This document shows, piece by piece, positions 57,194 to 64,000 of a DNA stretch of 64,000 nucleotides. Numbering within the stretch: position 1 is the first letter of the stretch; the number at the start of each line of letters is the position of its first letter. The DNA comes from Prochlorococcus sp. AG-347-J14 (GTDB taxonomy: Bacteria > Cyanobacteriota > Cyanobacteriia > PCC-6307 > Cyanobiaceae): positions 1 through 64,000 of the forward strand of contig QCBU01000001.1 in the NCBI GenBank assembly GCA_003281505.1. Reading direction: 5' to 3'. The notes under the pieces were generated by a model. That model saw only the letters and a program-made list of their open reading frames with translations, had not been told where the DNA came from and ran no database searches. Made by a program: the position numbers and the translations under genes.

Positions 57194-58774
57194 ATGAATG
57201 GGCAATACTCCAAAAAAAATTTTTTAGGTCAGTTAGCGATAGTTTTACATGCTCATCTTCCTTATGTCAGGAAAAATGAAAAAAACTCGTTAGAAGAGGA
57301 TTGGTTATTTCAGGCAATCTTGGAATGTTATATACCACTACTTCAATCAATTGAATCTTCCAACAATGAAAATCCTCTAAACACCAAACTTACTATTAGT
57401 TTGTCCCCAACATTATTATCACTTCTTAATAATAAAAAAATTCAAGAAACTTTCCCAAGCTGGATTGAAACAAGAAATGATTTTTTAAACGATCTGCCTC
57501 AAGAAGAAAAGAATGCCTCAGTATTTTTAATGAATAACCTTAATGACAAATACTTGTATTGGCAAAAATGTTCTGGAAATTTAATTGAGAAGTTTAGGGT
57601 CTTAAATAACTCTGGAAATTTGGATATTCTTACTTGTGCTGCTACACACGGATATTTGCCTATATTACGGGAGAATCCAGAAACTGTTAAAGGACAAATT
57701 AATACAGCTATTAGGAACCATGAAAATATTTTTGGAGCTAAGCCTCTAGGTATTTGGTTGCCTGAATGTGCATATTATGAGAATTTAGACGAAATACTAT
57801 TTAATTCCGGAATTAGATATGCAATCTTAGACGGCCATGGGATTCTAAATTCCACACCAAGACCTAGATATGGAGTTTACGCTCCAATATGTTCAATAAA
57901 TGGAGTTGCCTTCTTTGGAAGAGATAGTGAGTCAACTCTGCCCGTTTGGTCAGCTAAGGATGGATTCCCGGGAGATAAAGTTTATAGGGAATTTCACAAA
58001 GATTTAGGATGGGAATTACCTATCTCCAAGCTCCAAAAGAAAGGTATCTCAACTAAAAGACCTTTGGGTTTGAAGTTTCATAAAATCACAGATAATAACC
58101 TGCCATTAGGGGAAAAGGGGTTTTATTTAGAAAATGAAGCTAAAAAAAAGGCTGCAGAACATGCTGAAGCTTATCTTCTCGCGAGATCCAAACAATTAGA
58201 GAAATTAACTTTGTCCTCCTCTTTTGAGCCCTTATTGGTAGCTCCATTTGATGCAGAATTATTTGGTCATTGGTGGTATGAGGGACCTTTTTTTATTGAA
58301 AATATTTTAAAGAAATCTAGTAAATATTCGATTAAGCTTACAAATTTAAAAGAATTCTTACTTAAAAGGCCAAATCTTCAGATTTGTGATCCATCACCAT
58401 CAAGCTGGGGACAAGGAGGTTACCATAATTACTGGATTAATGATGCAAATGCATGGATTGTTCCTGAGATCACAAAAGCAGGCTCAACTTTTGTTGATTT
58501 GTGTTCTAAGAATTTATATGATGACCTATCTTTAAGACTTTTAAAGCAAGCAGCAAGAGAATTACTTCTCTCTGAATCCTCTGATTGGAGTTTTATACTA
58601 AGAGCTGGAACTACAACTGAGCTTGCAAAAGAGAGGATAGAAAGACACTTGTTCAGGTTCTGGAAAATAGTTGAAATGATTAAAAATCATTCCAAGATTA
58701 ATTTAAAATTTCTTGAAGAAATTGAAGACGAAGATAAAGTTTTTCCAGATATTAATATTGATGATTGGAGATAA
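57194..58774 (+). CDS. GH57-family 1,4-alpha-glucan branching enzyme
   Basis: This 526-residue GH57/DUF1957 protein forms alpha-1,6 branches in glycogen. The opening IVLHAHLPYVRK (about 13-24) carries the conserved HAHLPY. The nucleophile Glu is in GIWLPECAYYE (about 186-196), and the second catalytic Asp is in APFDAELFGHWWYEG. The C-terminal WSFILRAGTTTELAKER helix region is typical. Other GH57 activities exist, but this pattern fits the branching type. malQ is the other glycogen enzyme in the window. Confidence 0.9.
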   Translation: MNGQYSKKNFLGQLAIVLHAHLPYVRKNEKNSLEEDWLFQAILECYIPLLQSIESSNNENPLNTKLTISLSPTLLSLLNNKKIQETFPSWIETRNDFLNDLPQEEKNASVFLMNNLNDKYLYWQKCSGNLIEKFRVLNNSGNLDILTCAATHGYLPILRENPETVKGQINTAIRNHENIFGAKPLGIWLPECAYYENLDEILFNSGIRYAILDGHGILNSTPRPRYGVYAPICSINGVAFFGRDSESTLPVWSAKDGFPGDKVYREFHKDLGWELPISKLQKKGISTKRPLGLKFHKITDNNLPLGEKGFYLENEAKKKAAEHAEAYLLARSKQLEKLTLSSSFEPLLVAPFDAELFGHWWYEGPFFIENILKKSSKYSIKLTNLKEFLLKRPNLQICDPSPSSWGQGGYHNYWINDANAWIVPEITKAGSTFVDLCSKNLYDDLSLRLLKQAARELLLSESSDWSFILRAGTTTELAKERIERHLFRFWKIVEMIKNHSKINLKFLEEIEDEDKVFPDINIDDWR

Positions 58775-58781
58775 TAAAATA

Positions 58782-59993
58782 CTAATTTAACTTGAGCATT
58801 CCTAGTTTTACTTTTAGAGGTGAATTTATAAACATCTTACTCATCACGTAAATTAGTTTAGGAAGTGGAAGTGTATTAGTTAGAAAACCTACCCATTCAT
58901 TGGTAGATAATCTAAAGAAATTTGAGAAAAAGCTTCTTAATCTACTTTCGTCAAAGCTCATCAATCTTCTTAGACCATATTGGTAAAGTTTATGCCTTTG
59001 TATTAACTCGTAAGGCCATAGGATTCCCCAACCTTTTGTCGCTAGTTCAAGTGAACTTAGATGAGGATCTTTTAAAAAGATTGCTAATTTTTCTGCAAGT
59101 AGTGGAGCTCTCCTTAATAAAGATCCAATCATGTATCCTGATGCAGGATGTACCATGCTTGCAGATCCTCCAAAACCAAGTACAAATTGTTTTTTAAATG
59201 GGAGGGGTAAATTCATTGGGAAAAGGCAATTCTCTTCATGAAAAATTTCACTTACCTCAATACCCTTACTCTTCAGTCTTTTAAAAAGTCTTTTTTTTAG
59301 ATTTTCTTGTGATAATTCAGGATAACTAGCAAGTGATGTTTCTTCAACAAAAAAAGTTTCATTCCCAAGATCCATTGCATAGAGAAAGGATGGAGATGAT
59401 AACTTTTCTTCATTGTTTAAATGATTTGGACGAAAATCCATTAAAACAAATTGTTCCTTATTCACGGGTGGCGATGAAAATTTACCGACAATACCATAGG
59501 CAGCTTGTTGAGCGATTTCATTTTGAATTGGTCTTTTTACAAAATTACTTTTATGACCACTTGCGTCGATTACTAACCTCGCCTTTATTGTTAGACCTGA
59601 AAAACAAATTACCTCTGATAATTTATTTTTCTCTTTAATATCTTTTGCTGTTTCATTTAACCATTCAATCCCTTTACACTTTTTTAAAAGTTCATTCTGA
59701 AAGGCTTCTTGATTTATTAAACCATAATCGTAATTATGTTTTGTTGGATCATCACCTTTTTTATTTTCCCCATTTCCAAAAAAACTAACTGTTTTATGCC
59801 ACCGATGAGATAATAAGGATTCTAATCCTAATTCCTCTAATTCAGAAGCCCAAATACCATATGTATTCTCCCATTTTTCATATGGAGATTTAGTTGATAT
59901 GCCCTTTATATTTAAATCTTGTTTAGCTAATTCTGAAGCCAAGCATAAAGCTGCAGGTCCAGAACCTAGAATTAAAATATCAAGAATTTCCAT
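58782..59993 (-). CDS. crtL: Lycopene cyclase (CrtL type, probably beta)
   Basis: This 403-residue FAD-dependent lycopene cyclase forms the terminal rings of carotenoids from the all-trans lycopene made via CrtH. The dinucleotide motif LILGSGPAALCLASEL is at about 6-21. GLINQEAFQNELLKKC, then FVLMDFRP and FVEETSLASYP (cyclase motif) follow, with FGGSASMVHPASGYMIGSLLRRAP near residue 270. Prochlorococcus has two CrtL paralogues, a beta-cyclase and a bifunctional epsilon/beta enzyme. I favour beta from gene context, but the sequence alone does not settle it. Confidence 0.85.
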   Translation of the reverse strand: MEILDILILGSGPAALCLASELAKQDLNIKGISTKSPYEKWENTYGIWASELEELGLESLLSHRWHKTVSFFGNGENKKGDDPTKHNYDYGLINQEAFQNELLKKCKGIEWLNETAKDIKEKNKLSEVICFSGLTIKARLVIDASGHKSNFVKRPIQNEIAQQAAYGIVGKFSSPPVNKEQFVLMDFRPNHLNNEEKLSSPSFLYAMDLGNETFFVEETSLASYPELSQENLKKRLFKRLKSKGIEVSEIFHEENCLFPMNLPLPFKKQFVLGFGGSASMVHPASGYMIGSLLRRAPLLAEKLAIFLKDPHLSSLELATKGWGILWPYELIQRHKLYQYGLRRLMSFDESRLRSFFSNFFRLSTNEWVGFLTNTLPLPKLIYVMSKMFINSPLKVKLGMLKLN

Positions 59994-60016
59994 ATGATCT
60001 AATAAAACATTTTCTT

Positions 60017-62614
60017 TTAGTCTTCTTTGACTGAATTTAATTGGTCTGTTTCTTCTGTTTGTTCATGAGGAACTAATACAACTTCTGACAAATGATCACC
60101 CTCATCCAATCTTTGTAATTTTACTCCAGTAGCGGCTCTAGATTGCTGGGAAATTTTATCTGCGTTTGTTCTTACTATCACACCTTTTTCTGTTACAAAA
60201 AGTAATTCTTCCCCTTCTCCAAGGACCTTCAAACAAACTAATACATCATCTTTAATTCTGAATTTTATCGCTTTCAAACCCATGCCTGCTCTTTTTTGTA
60301 ATCTAAACTGAGTTACAGGCACTCTTTTACCCAGTCCAAATGCACTTGCTATTAGTACCCAAGGACCTTCTGAAGAGTTAGCTTCAAGATTCTCATCGAA
60401 TTCTTTGGCAAGATCTTCATTTTTAGCTAATTGATCAACTAAATCAGATGTTAAAACATCCATAGATACGAGATTGTCTCCTTTTCTAAGGTTCATAGAT
60501 TTAACCCCTCTTGCAGTTCTGCCAAGTGGCCTTAATTCGTTAATATCTAATCTGAAATGAATTGCCATTCCTGTTCTTGATCCAATCAAAACACTATCTC
60601 CTTCTCTTGATAATCTAACCCAAGTTAAAGCATCTCCATCCTCAAGATTTATTGCTATTAAGCCATTTGATCTAATTTTTGAGAAGGCAGAAAGTGACGT
60701 TCTTTTTATAAATCCAGCCCTGGTTAGCATTAAAAGATAACAATCATTATCAAAAGAATCTACTGCAACTATTGAAGTTATCTTTTCTTCTCTTGGTATT
60801 GGGAGAAGTTGAACGGATGGAGTGCCTTTAGCTGTTCTGCTACTCATAGGAACTCTATATGCCGGGAGAGCATAAGATACCCCTCTATCACTGAAAAGCA
60901 AAAGAGTATCATGATCATTACAGCTTATAAATAGTTTTACTTCATCATCTTCTTGTGTCTTTGTTCCAGCTTTACCTCTTGACCCACGACTTGTAGATTC
61001 AAATTCATTAACAGGCATTCTTTTTAAATAACCTGCTTCAGTCAATAAAACTACAGATCTGTCATTAGCGATAAGATCTATATCATCTAAACCACCACCT
61101 AAATCAAGTATTTCTGTTTTTCTTGGAGAGGAAAATCTTTCGTCGATTTTATTAAGTTCTTCAAGAATAATTTCAAAAATCTTTTCTTTACTATTTAAAA
61201 TTTGCTGATATTGGTTAATCTTCCGGGTTAAGTCATCGTGTTCTCCTTTAATTTTATCTGCTTCGAGAGCTGTTAATCTTCTTAATTGCATTTGTAAAAT
61301 TGCTTCTGCTTGAGTGGCAGATAACTCATGATCAGATTCTAATTTTTCTCTGGCTGAAATTGTATCTTTTGCTGATCTTATTAGATTGATAATTTCATCC
61401 ATAGAACCCAATGCTAATAAAAGACCTTTTACGATGTGATCTCTTTGTTCGGCCTTTTTCAATAAAAATCCTGTTCTTCGCCTTATTGTCTCCACTCTGA
61501 AGTTAAGAAATACATCTAGCATTCTCCTTAGTGAAAGTGTCGTGGGCTCTCCTTTAACTAAAGCTAAGATATTTGCACTAAAGTTATTCTGTAGAGGTGT
61601 TAACTTAAATAAATTATTTAAAACAACTTGTGGGTAGGCATCCCTTTTTAGTTCAATAACAATCCTCATTCCATCTCGATCACTTTCATCTCGAATATCA
61701 GAAATACCTTCTAATTTTTTTTCATTAACTAAGTCAGCAATTCTTTCTATCAATGCCGCTTTGTTTGTTTGAAATGGAAGTTCTGTAATAATAACTGCAT
61801 CTTTCTCTGACCTGCCAGAGGATTTAACTTGCTCAATATTTGCTACACCCCTCATTGTTATTGAACCCCTTCCTGTCTTGAAAGTTTCTCTAATCCCATC
61901 TCTGCCTAAGATTTGACCACCTGTGGGGAAATCAGGACCCTTAATTATTTCAAAAAGTTCTCTATCTTCAATCGAAGGTTTTTTAATTATTGATTTAAGA
62001 CCATTTATTAATTCCCCTAAGTTATGAGGTGGAATATTAGTTGCCATTCCTACTGCTATTCCAGATGATCCGTTTAGAAGTAGTTGTGGGATTCTAGCAG
62101 GTAAAACTGTAGGCTCTTGTTGAGAACCGTCAAAATTATCGGCGAAATCTACAGTTTCAGATTCAATATCCTCTAGTAAACTTTCATCTGTAAGAGACTG
62201 TAAACGAGATTCTGTATATCTCATTGCGGCTGGAGGGTCATTATCAACAGAACCAAAGTTTCCATGACCATCTATGAGTGGCATCCTCATAGAGAAATCC
62301 TGTGCCATCCTAACCAAAGCATCATAAACAGCTGTATCGCCATGAGGGTGGTATTTACCAAGTACTTCTCCAACAACTCTTGCACATTTTCTATATGGTC
62401 TACCGCTAGTCAAACCAAGTTCATACATTGCATAAAGAATTCTTCTATGAACAGGTTTTAATCCATCTCTTGCATCTGGGAGAGCACGACCAACTATAAC
62501 GCTCATTGCATACTCAAGGTATGAACGAGACATCTCATTTCTTAAGTCAGTCTGAATAATTCGGTCGTTATCTTCGCTTAATCCTGAGTTATCAGAATCT
62601 AAAATATCAGACAT
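60017..62614 (-). CDS. gyrA: DNA gyrase subunit A
   Basis: GyrA is the DNA cleavage/wrapping subunit that works with GyrB to supercoil DNA. The catalytic Tyr133 ([10 protein letters not shown]), the [19 protein letters not shown] region (87-105) and the arginine-rich gate ([15 protein letters not shown]) are intact. The C-terminal beta-pinwheel is present to residue 865. At the usual GyrA-box position the sequence reads TSRGSRGK (541-548) rather than QRRGGRG, so wrapping may differ. Identity as GyrA rather than ParC rests on overall length and blade number. Confidence 0.93.
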   Translation of the reverse strand: MSDILDSDNSGLSEDNDRIIQTDLRNEMSRSYLEYAMSVIVGRALPDARDGLKPVHRRILYAMYELGLTSGRPYRKCARVVGEVLGKYHPHGDTAVYDALVRMAQDFSMRMPLIDGHGNFGSVDNDPPAAMRYTESRLQSLTDESLLEDIESETVDFADNFDGSQQEPTVLPARIPQLLLNGSSGIAVGMATNIPPHNLGELINGLKSIIKKPSIEDRELFEIIKGPDFPTGGQILGRDGIRETFKTGRGSITMRGVANIEQVKSSGRSEKDAVIITELPFQTNKAALIERIADLVNEKKLEGISDIRDESDRDGMRIVIELKRDAYPQVVLNNLFKLTPLQNNFSANILALVKGEPTTLSLRRMLDVFLNFRVETIRRRTGFLLKKAEQRDHIVKGLLLALGSMDEIINLIRSAKDTISAREKLESDHELSATQAEAILQMQLRRLTALEADKIKGEHDDLTRKINQYQQILNSKEKIFEIILEELNKIDERFSSPRKTEILDLGGGLDDIDLIANDRSVVLLTEAGYLKRMPVNEFESTSRGSRGKAGTKTQEDDEVKLFISCNDHDTLLLFSDRGVSYALPAYRVPMSSRTAKGTPSVQLLPIPREEKITSIVAVDSFDNDCYLLMLTRAGFIKRTSLSAFSKIRSNGLIAINLEDGDALTWVRLSREGDSVLIGSRTGMAIHFRLDINELRPLGRTARGVKSMNLRKGDNLVSMDVLTSDLVDQLAKNEDLAKEFDENLEANSSEGPWVLIASAFGLGKRVPVTQFRLQKRAGMGLKAIKFRIKDDVLVCLKVLGEGEELLFVTEKGVIVRTNADKISQQSRAATGVKLQRLDEGDHLSEVVLVPHEQTEETDQLNSVKED

Positions 62615-62782
62615 ACAAAAATCCTTTTTTTAATAATAATCGCTGATTGTCATAATGAATAAAAAAAAAGAATTATTTAATTCTCAAATACTCACATTTA
62701 CACATAAAATCAAAATAAAACCTGTTGTTTTTGAATAAACCTTGGCTTATTACCCCTTTAGTTGTTAATTTATTCAAAATAA
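62615..62782. promoter_or_regulatory. Divergent gyrA-guaB3 intergenic region
   Basis: This 168-base AT-rich gap lies between divergent genes and should carry promoters for both. A small AGAATT/AATTCT hairpin and T-runs are visible. No ORF is credible. Confidence 0.35.
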
Positions 62783-63958
62783 ATGATAAATTCCGTGAAT
62801 ATTGAACTTGGTTTAAATAAAAAAGTCAGAAGGGCTTATGGCATCGACGAAATAGCTTTAGTCCCTGGTAAAAGAACACTTGATTACGATTTGACTGATC
62901 CTTCTTGGTCAATAGGTGATATCAAAAGAGAAGTCCCGATCGTAGCTAGTGCCATGGACAGTGTTGTCGATGTCAATACGGCTGTAGAACTTACAAAATT
63001 AGGTTCCATAGGTGTTATTAATATGGAGGGCATACAAACAAGATATGAAAATCCTGATGAAATATTAATCCAAATAGCATCAGTCGGGAAGAATGATTTC
63101 GTTCCGTTAATGCAGAAGATATACAGTGAACCCGTTAAGGAAGGATTGATTTTACAAAGAATAAATGAGGTCAAAGAAAGAGGAGGTATCGCTGCTTTTA
63201 GTGGGACTCCTCAAGCTGCTATTAAGTTTAGAGAAACACTAAATAATTCCAAAATAGATTTATTTTTTCTTCAAGGAACAGTTGTTTCAACTGAACATAT
63301 CGGTATGGAAGGCAAGGAAACATTAAATATTAAAGATCTTTGTCAATCTATGAATGTCCCAGTTGTAGCAGGAAATTGTGTTACTTACGAAGTCGCAAGA
63401 CTTCTCATGGATGCTGGAGTTGCAGGATTAATGGTTGGGATAGGACCTGGAGCGGCATGTACATCAAGAGGAGTGTTGGGGATTGGAATCCCACAAGCAA
63501 CTGCAATAGCTGATTGTAGCGCGGCAAGAAATGATTTCTTTAAAGAAAGTGGTCGTTATATTCCTATTATTGGTGATGGAGGAATTGTGACGGGCGGAGA
63601 TATCTGCAAATGTTTAGCATGTGGAGCAGATGCTGTAATGATTGGATCCCCAATAGCTAAATCCTCAAATGCTCCAGGTAAAGGATTTCACTGGGGTATG
63701 GCTACTCCAAGCCCTGTATTGCCAAGGGGCACAAGAATTGAAGTTGGTTCTACAGGATCCTTAGAAAGAATAATTAAAGGCCCTGCTTTACTTGATGATG
63801 GTACACATAACTTATTAGGAGCCATTAGAACTTCTATGAGTACTCTTGGGGCAAGAAATATAAAAGAAATGCAAGAAGTTGAAATAGTTATTGCTCCATC
63901 GCTTCTTACAGAGGGTAAGGTTTATCAAAAAGCTCAGCAGCTTGGGATGGGTAAGTAA
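62783..63958 (+). CDS. guaB3: GuaB3-type IMP dehydrogenase family protein (CBS-less)
   Basis: This 391-residue TIM-barrel enzyme probably oxidises IMP to XMP in GMP synthesis. Classical IMPDH (about 490 residues) carries a two-CBS Bateman module; that insertion is missing here. The N-terminus KKVRRAYGIDEIALVPGKRT and the phosphate/substrate loop GIGPGAACTSRGVLGIG with Cys226 match the IMPDH-related family described as GuaB3 in cyanobacteria and actinobacteria. GDGGIVTGGDICKCLACGADAVMIGSP completes the active site. Lack of CBS domains implies no adenine-nucleotide allostery through that module. The window ends 42 bases after its stop. Confidence 0.88.
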   Translation: MINSVNIELGLNKKVRRAYGIDEIALVPGKRTLDYDLTDPSWSIGDIKREVPIVASAMDSVVDVNTAVELTKLGSIGVINMEGIQTRYENPDEILIQIASVGKNDFVPLMQKIYSEPVKEGLILQRINEVKERGGIAAFSGTPQAAIKFRETLNNSKIDLFFLQGTVVSTEHIGMEGKETLNIKDLCQSMNVPVVAGNCVTYEVARLLMDAGVAGLMVGIGPGAACTSRGVLGIGIPQATAIADCSAARNDFFKESGRYIPIIGDGGIVTGGDICKCLACGADAVMIGSPIAKSSNAPGKGFHWGMATPSPVLPRGTRIEVGSTGSLERIIKGPALLDDGTHNLLGAIRTSMSTLGARNIKEMQEVEIVIAPSLLTEGKVYQKAQQLGMGK

Positions 63959-64000
63959 TTCAATTAAAGAAAATTATAAAACCTTTGTGAATTAAGTATT
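63959..64000. other. Window end after guaB3
   Basis: The remaining 42 bases are AT-rich. A 7-bp inverted repeat, TAATTCA (63956-63962, overlapping the stop codon) with TGAATTA (63988-63994), is visible. No U-tract is seen. In some Prochlorococcus the Yfr1 small RNA lies between this gene and trxA; nothing of it is recognisable before the window stops. Confidence 0.4.

Noticed and set aside
63959..64000. Yfr1 small RNA after guaB3
   Set aside because: Known in some Prochlorococcus between this gene and trxA, but its ACTCCTCACAC motif is not within the window.

Overview
The window is a compact, AT-rich (about 30% GC by eye) cyanobacterial chromosome segment. It almost certainly comes from a high-light-adapted Prochlorococcus. 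The evidence is a 35-residue high-light-inducible protein, PsbY, a CyanoP-type PsbP lipoprotein, Ycf54, the carotenoid genes crtH, crtE and a CrtL-type lycopene cyclase, a SasA clock kinase, OpcA next to Zwf, and a ferredoxin-NADP reductase without the phycobilisome-binding domain. Intergenic gaps are mostly under 200 bases, and TTG or GTG starts are common. No insertion sequence, prophage, CRISPR array or integrase is visible.

Layout. 1-1380: a small CxxC/CxxC ORF, hli with its own terminator, tRNA-Lys(UUU) and psbY. 1378-8966: trmFO, crtH, an atypical response regulator, a plsC-(secreted protein)-bolA-grxD cluster, pdxJ and ycf54. 8984-17987: a very AT-rich recC-(ICMT-like methyltransferase)-recB-recD operon. 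18125-24171: a DEAD-box helicase behind a strong 5' hairpin, a secreted four-cysteine protein, an ABC exporter, psbP, recR and lipA. 24174-29739 (minus strand): the run lysA-cdaA-uppS-bioB-trhO-hypothetical. 29840-35003: rimI, clpC, a gldA-like dehydrogenase and an alpha/beta hydrolase. 35016-42376: cdsA, a PLP decarboxylase, an ABC1 kinase, a RodZ-like protein, malQ and prsA. 42385-50970: two hypotheticals, sasA, tRNA-Glu(UUC), an SRPBCC protein, petH, zwf, opcA and a CbiA-type cobyrinate amidase. 50967-63958: a DUF212 protein, crtE, folD, a PgpH-like HD phosphodiesterase, leuA, a GH57 glucan branching enzyme, crtL, gyrA and a CBS-less GuaB3-type IMP dehydrogenase.

How the genes fit together. 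petH, zwf and opcA form an NADPH block: light-driven NADP reduction beside the oxidative pentose phosphate entry enzyme and its activator. crtE, crtH and crtL cover three steps of carotenoid synthesis. hli, psbY, psbP and ycf54 serve photosystem II and chlorophyll synthesis. cdaA and the PgpH-like gene could make and degrade c-di-AMP, although they lie about 25 kb apart. malQ and the GH57 enzyme act on glycogen. grxD and bolA are likely iron-sulfur partners, and bioB and lipA are radical-SAM consumers of clusters.

Most of the window is ordinary core genome. The parts worth a second look are: a receiver domain that has lost its phospho-acceptor Asp; a hairpin abutting the helicase start codon; the recBCD operon with an inserted membrane methyltransferase; the membrane-anchored ferredoxin-NADP reductase; a possibly complete minimal c-di-AMP cycle; a high-light-inducible protein with an altered chlorophyll-binding motif; and several uncatalogued inverted repeats in the first 1.1 kb. 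I found no clear evidence of an entirely new multi-gene system.
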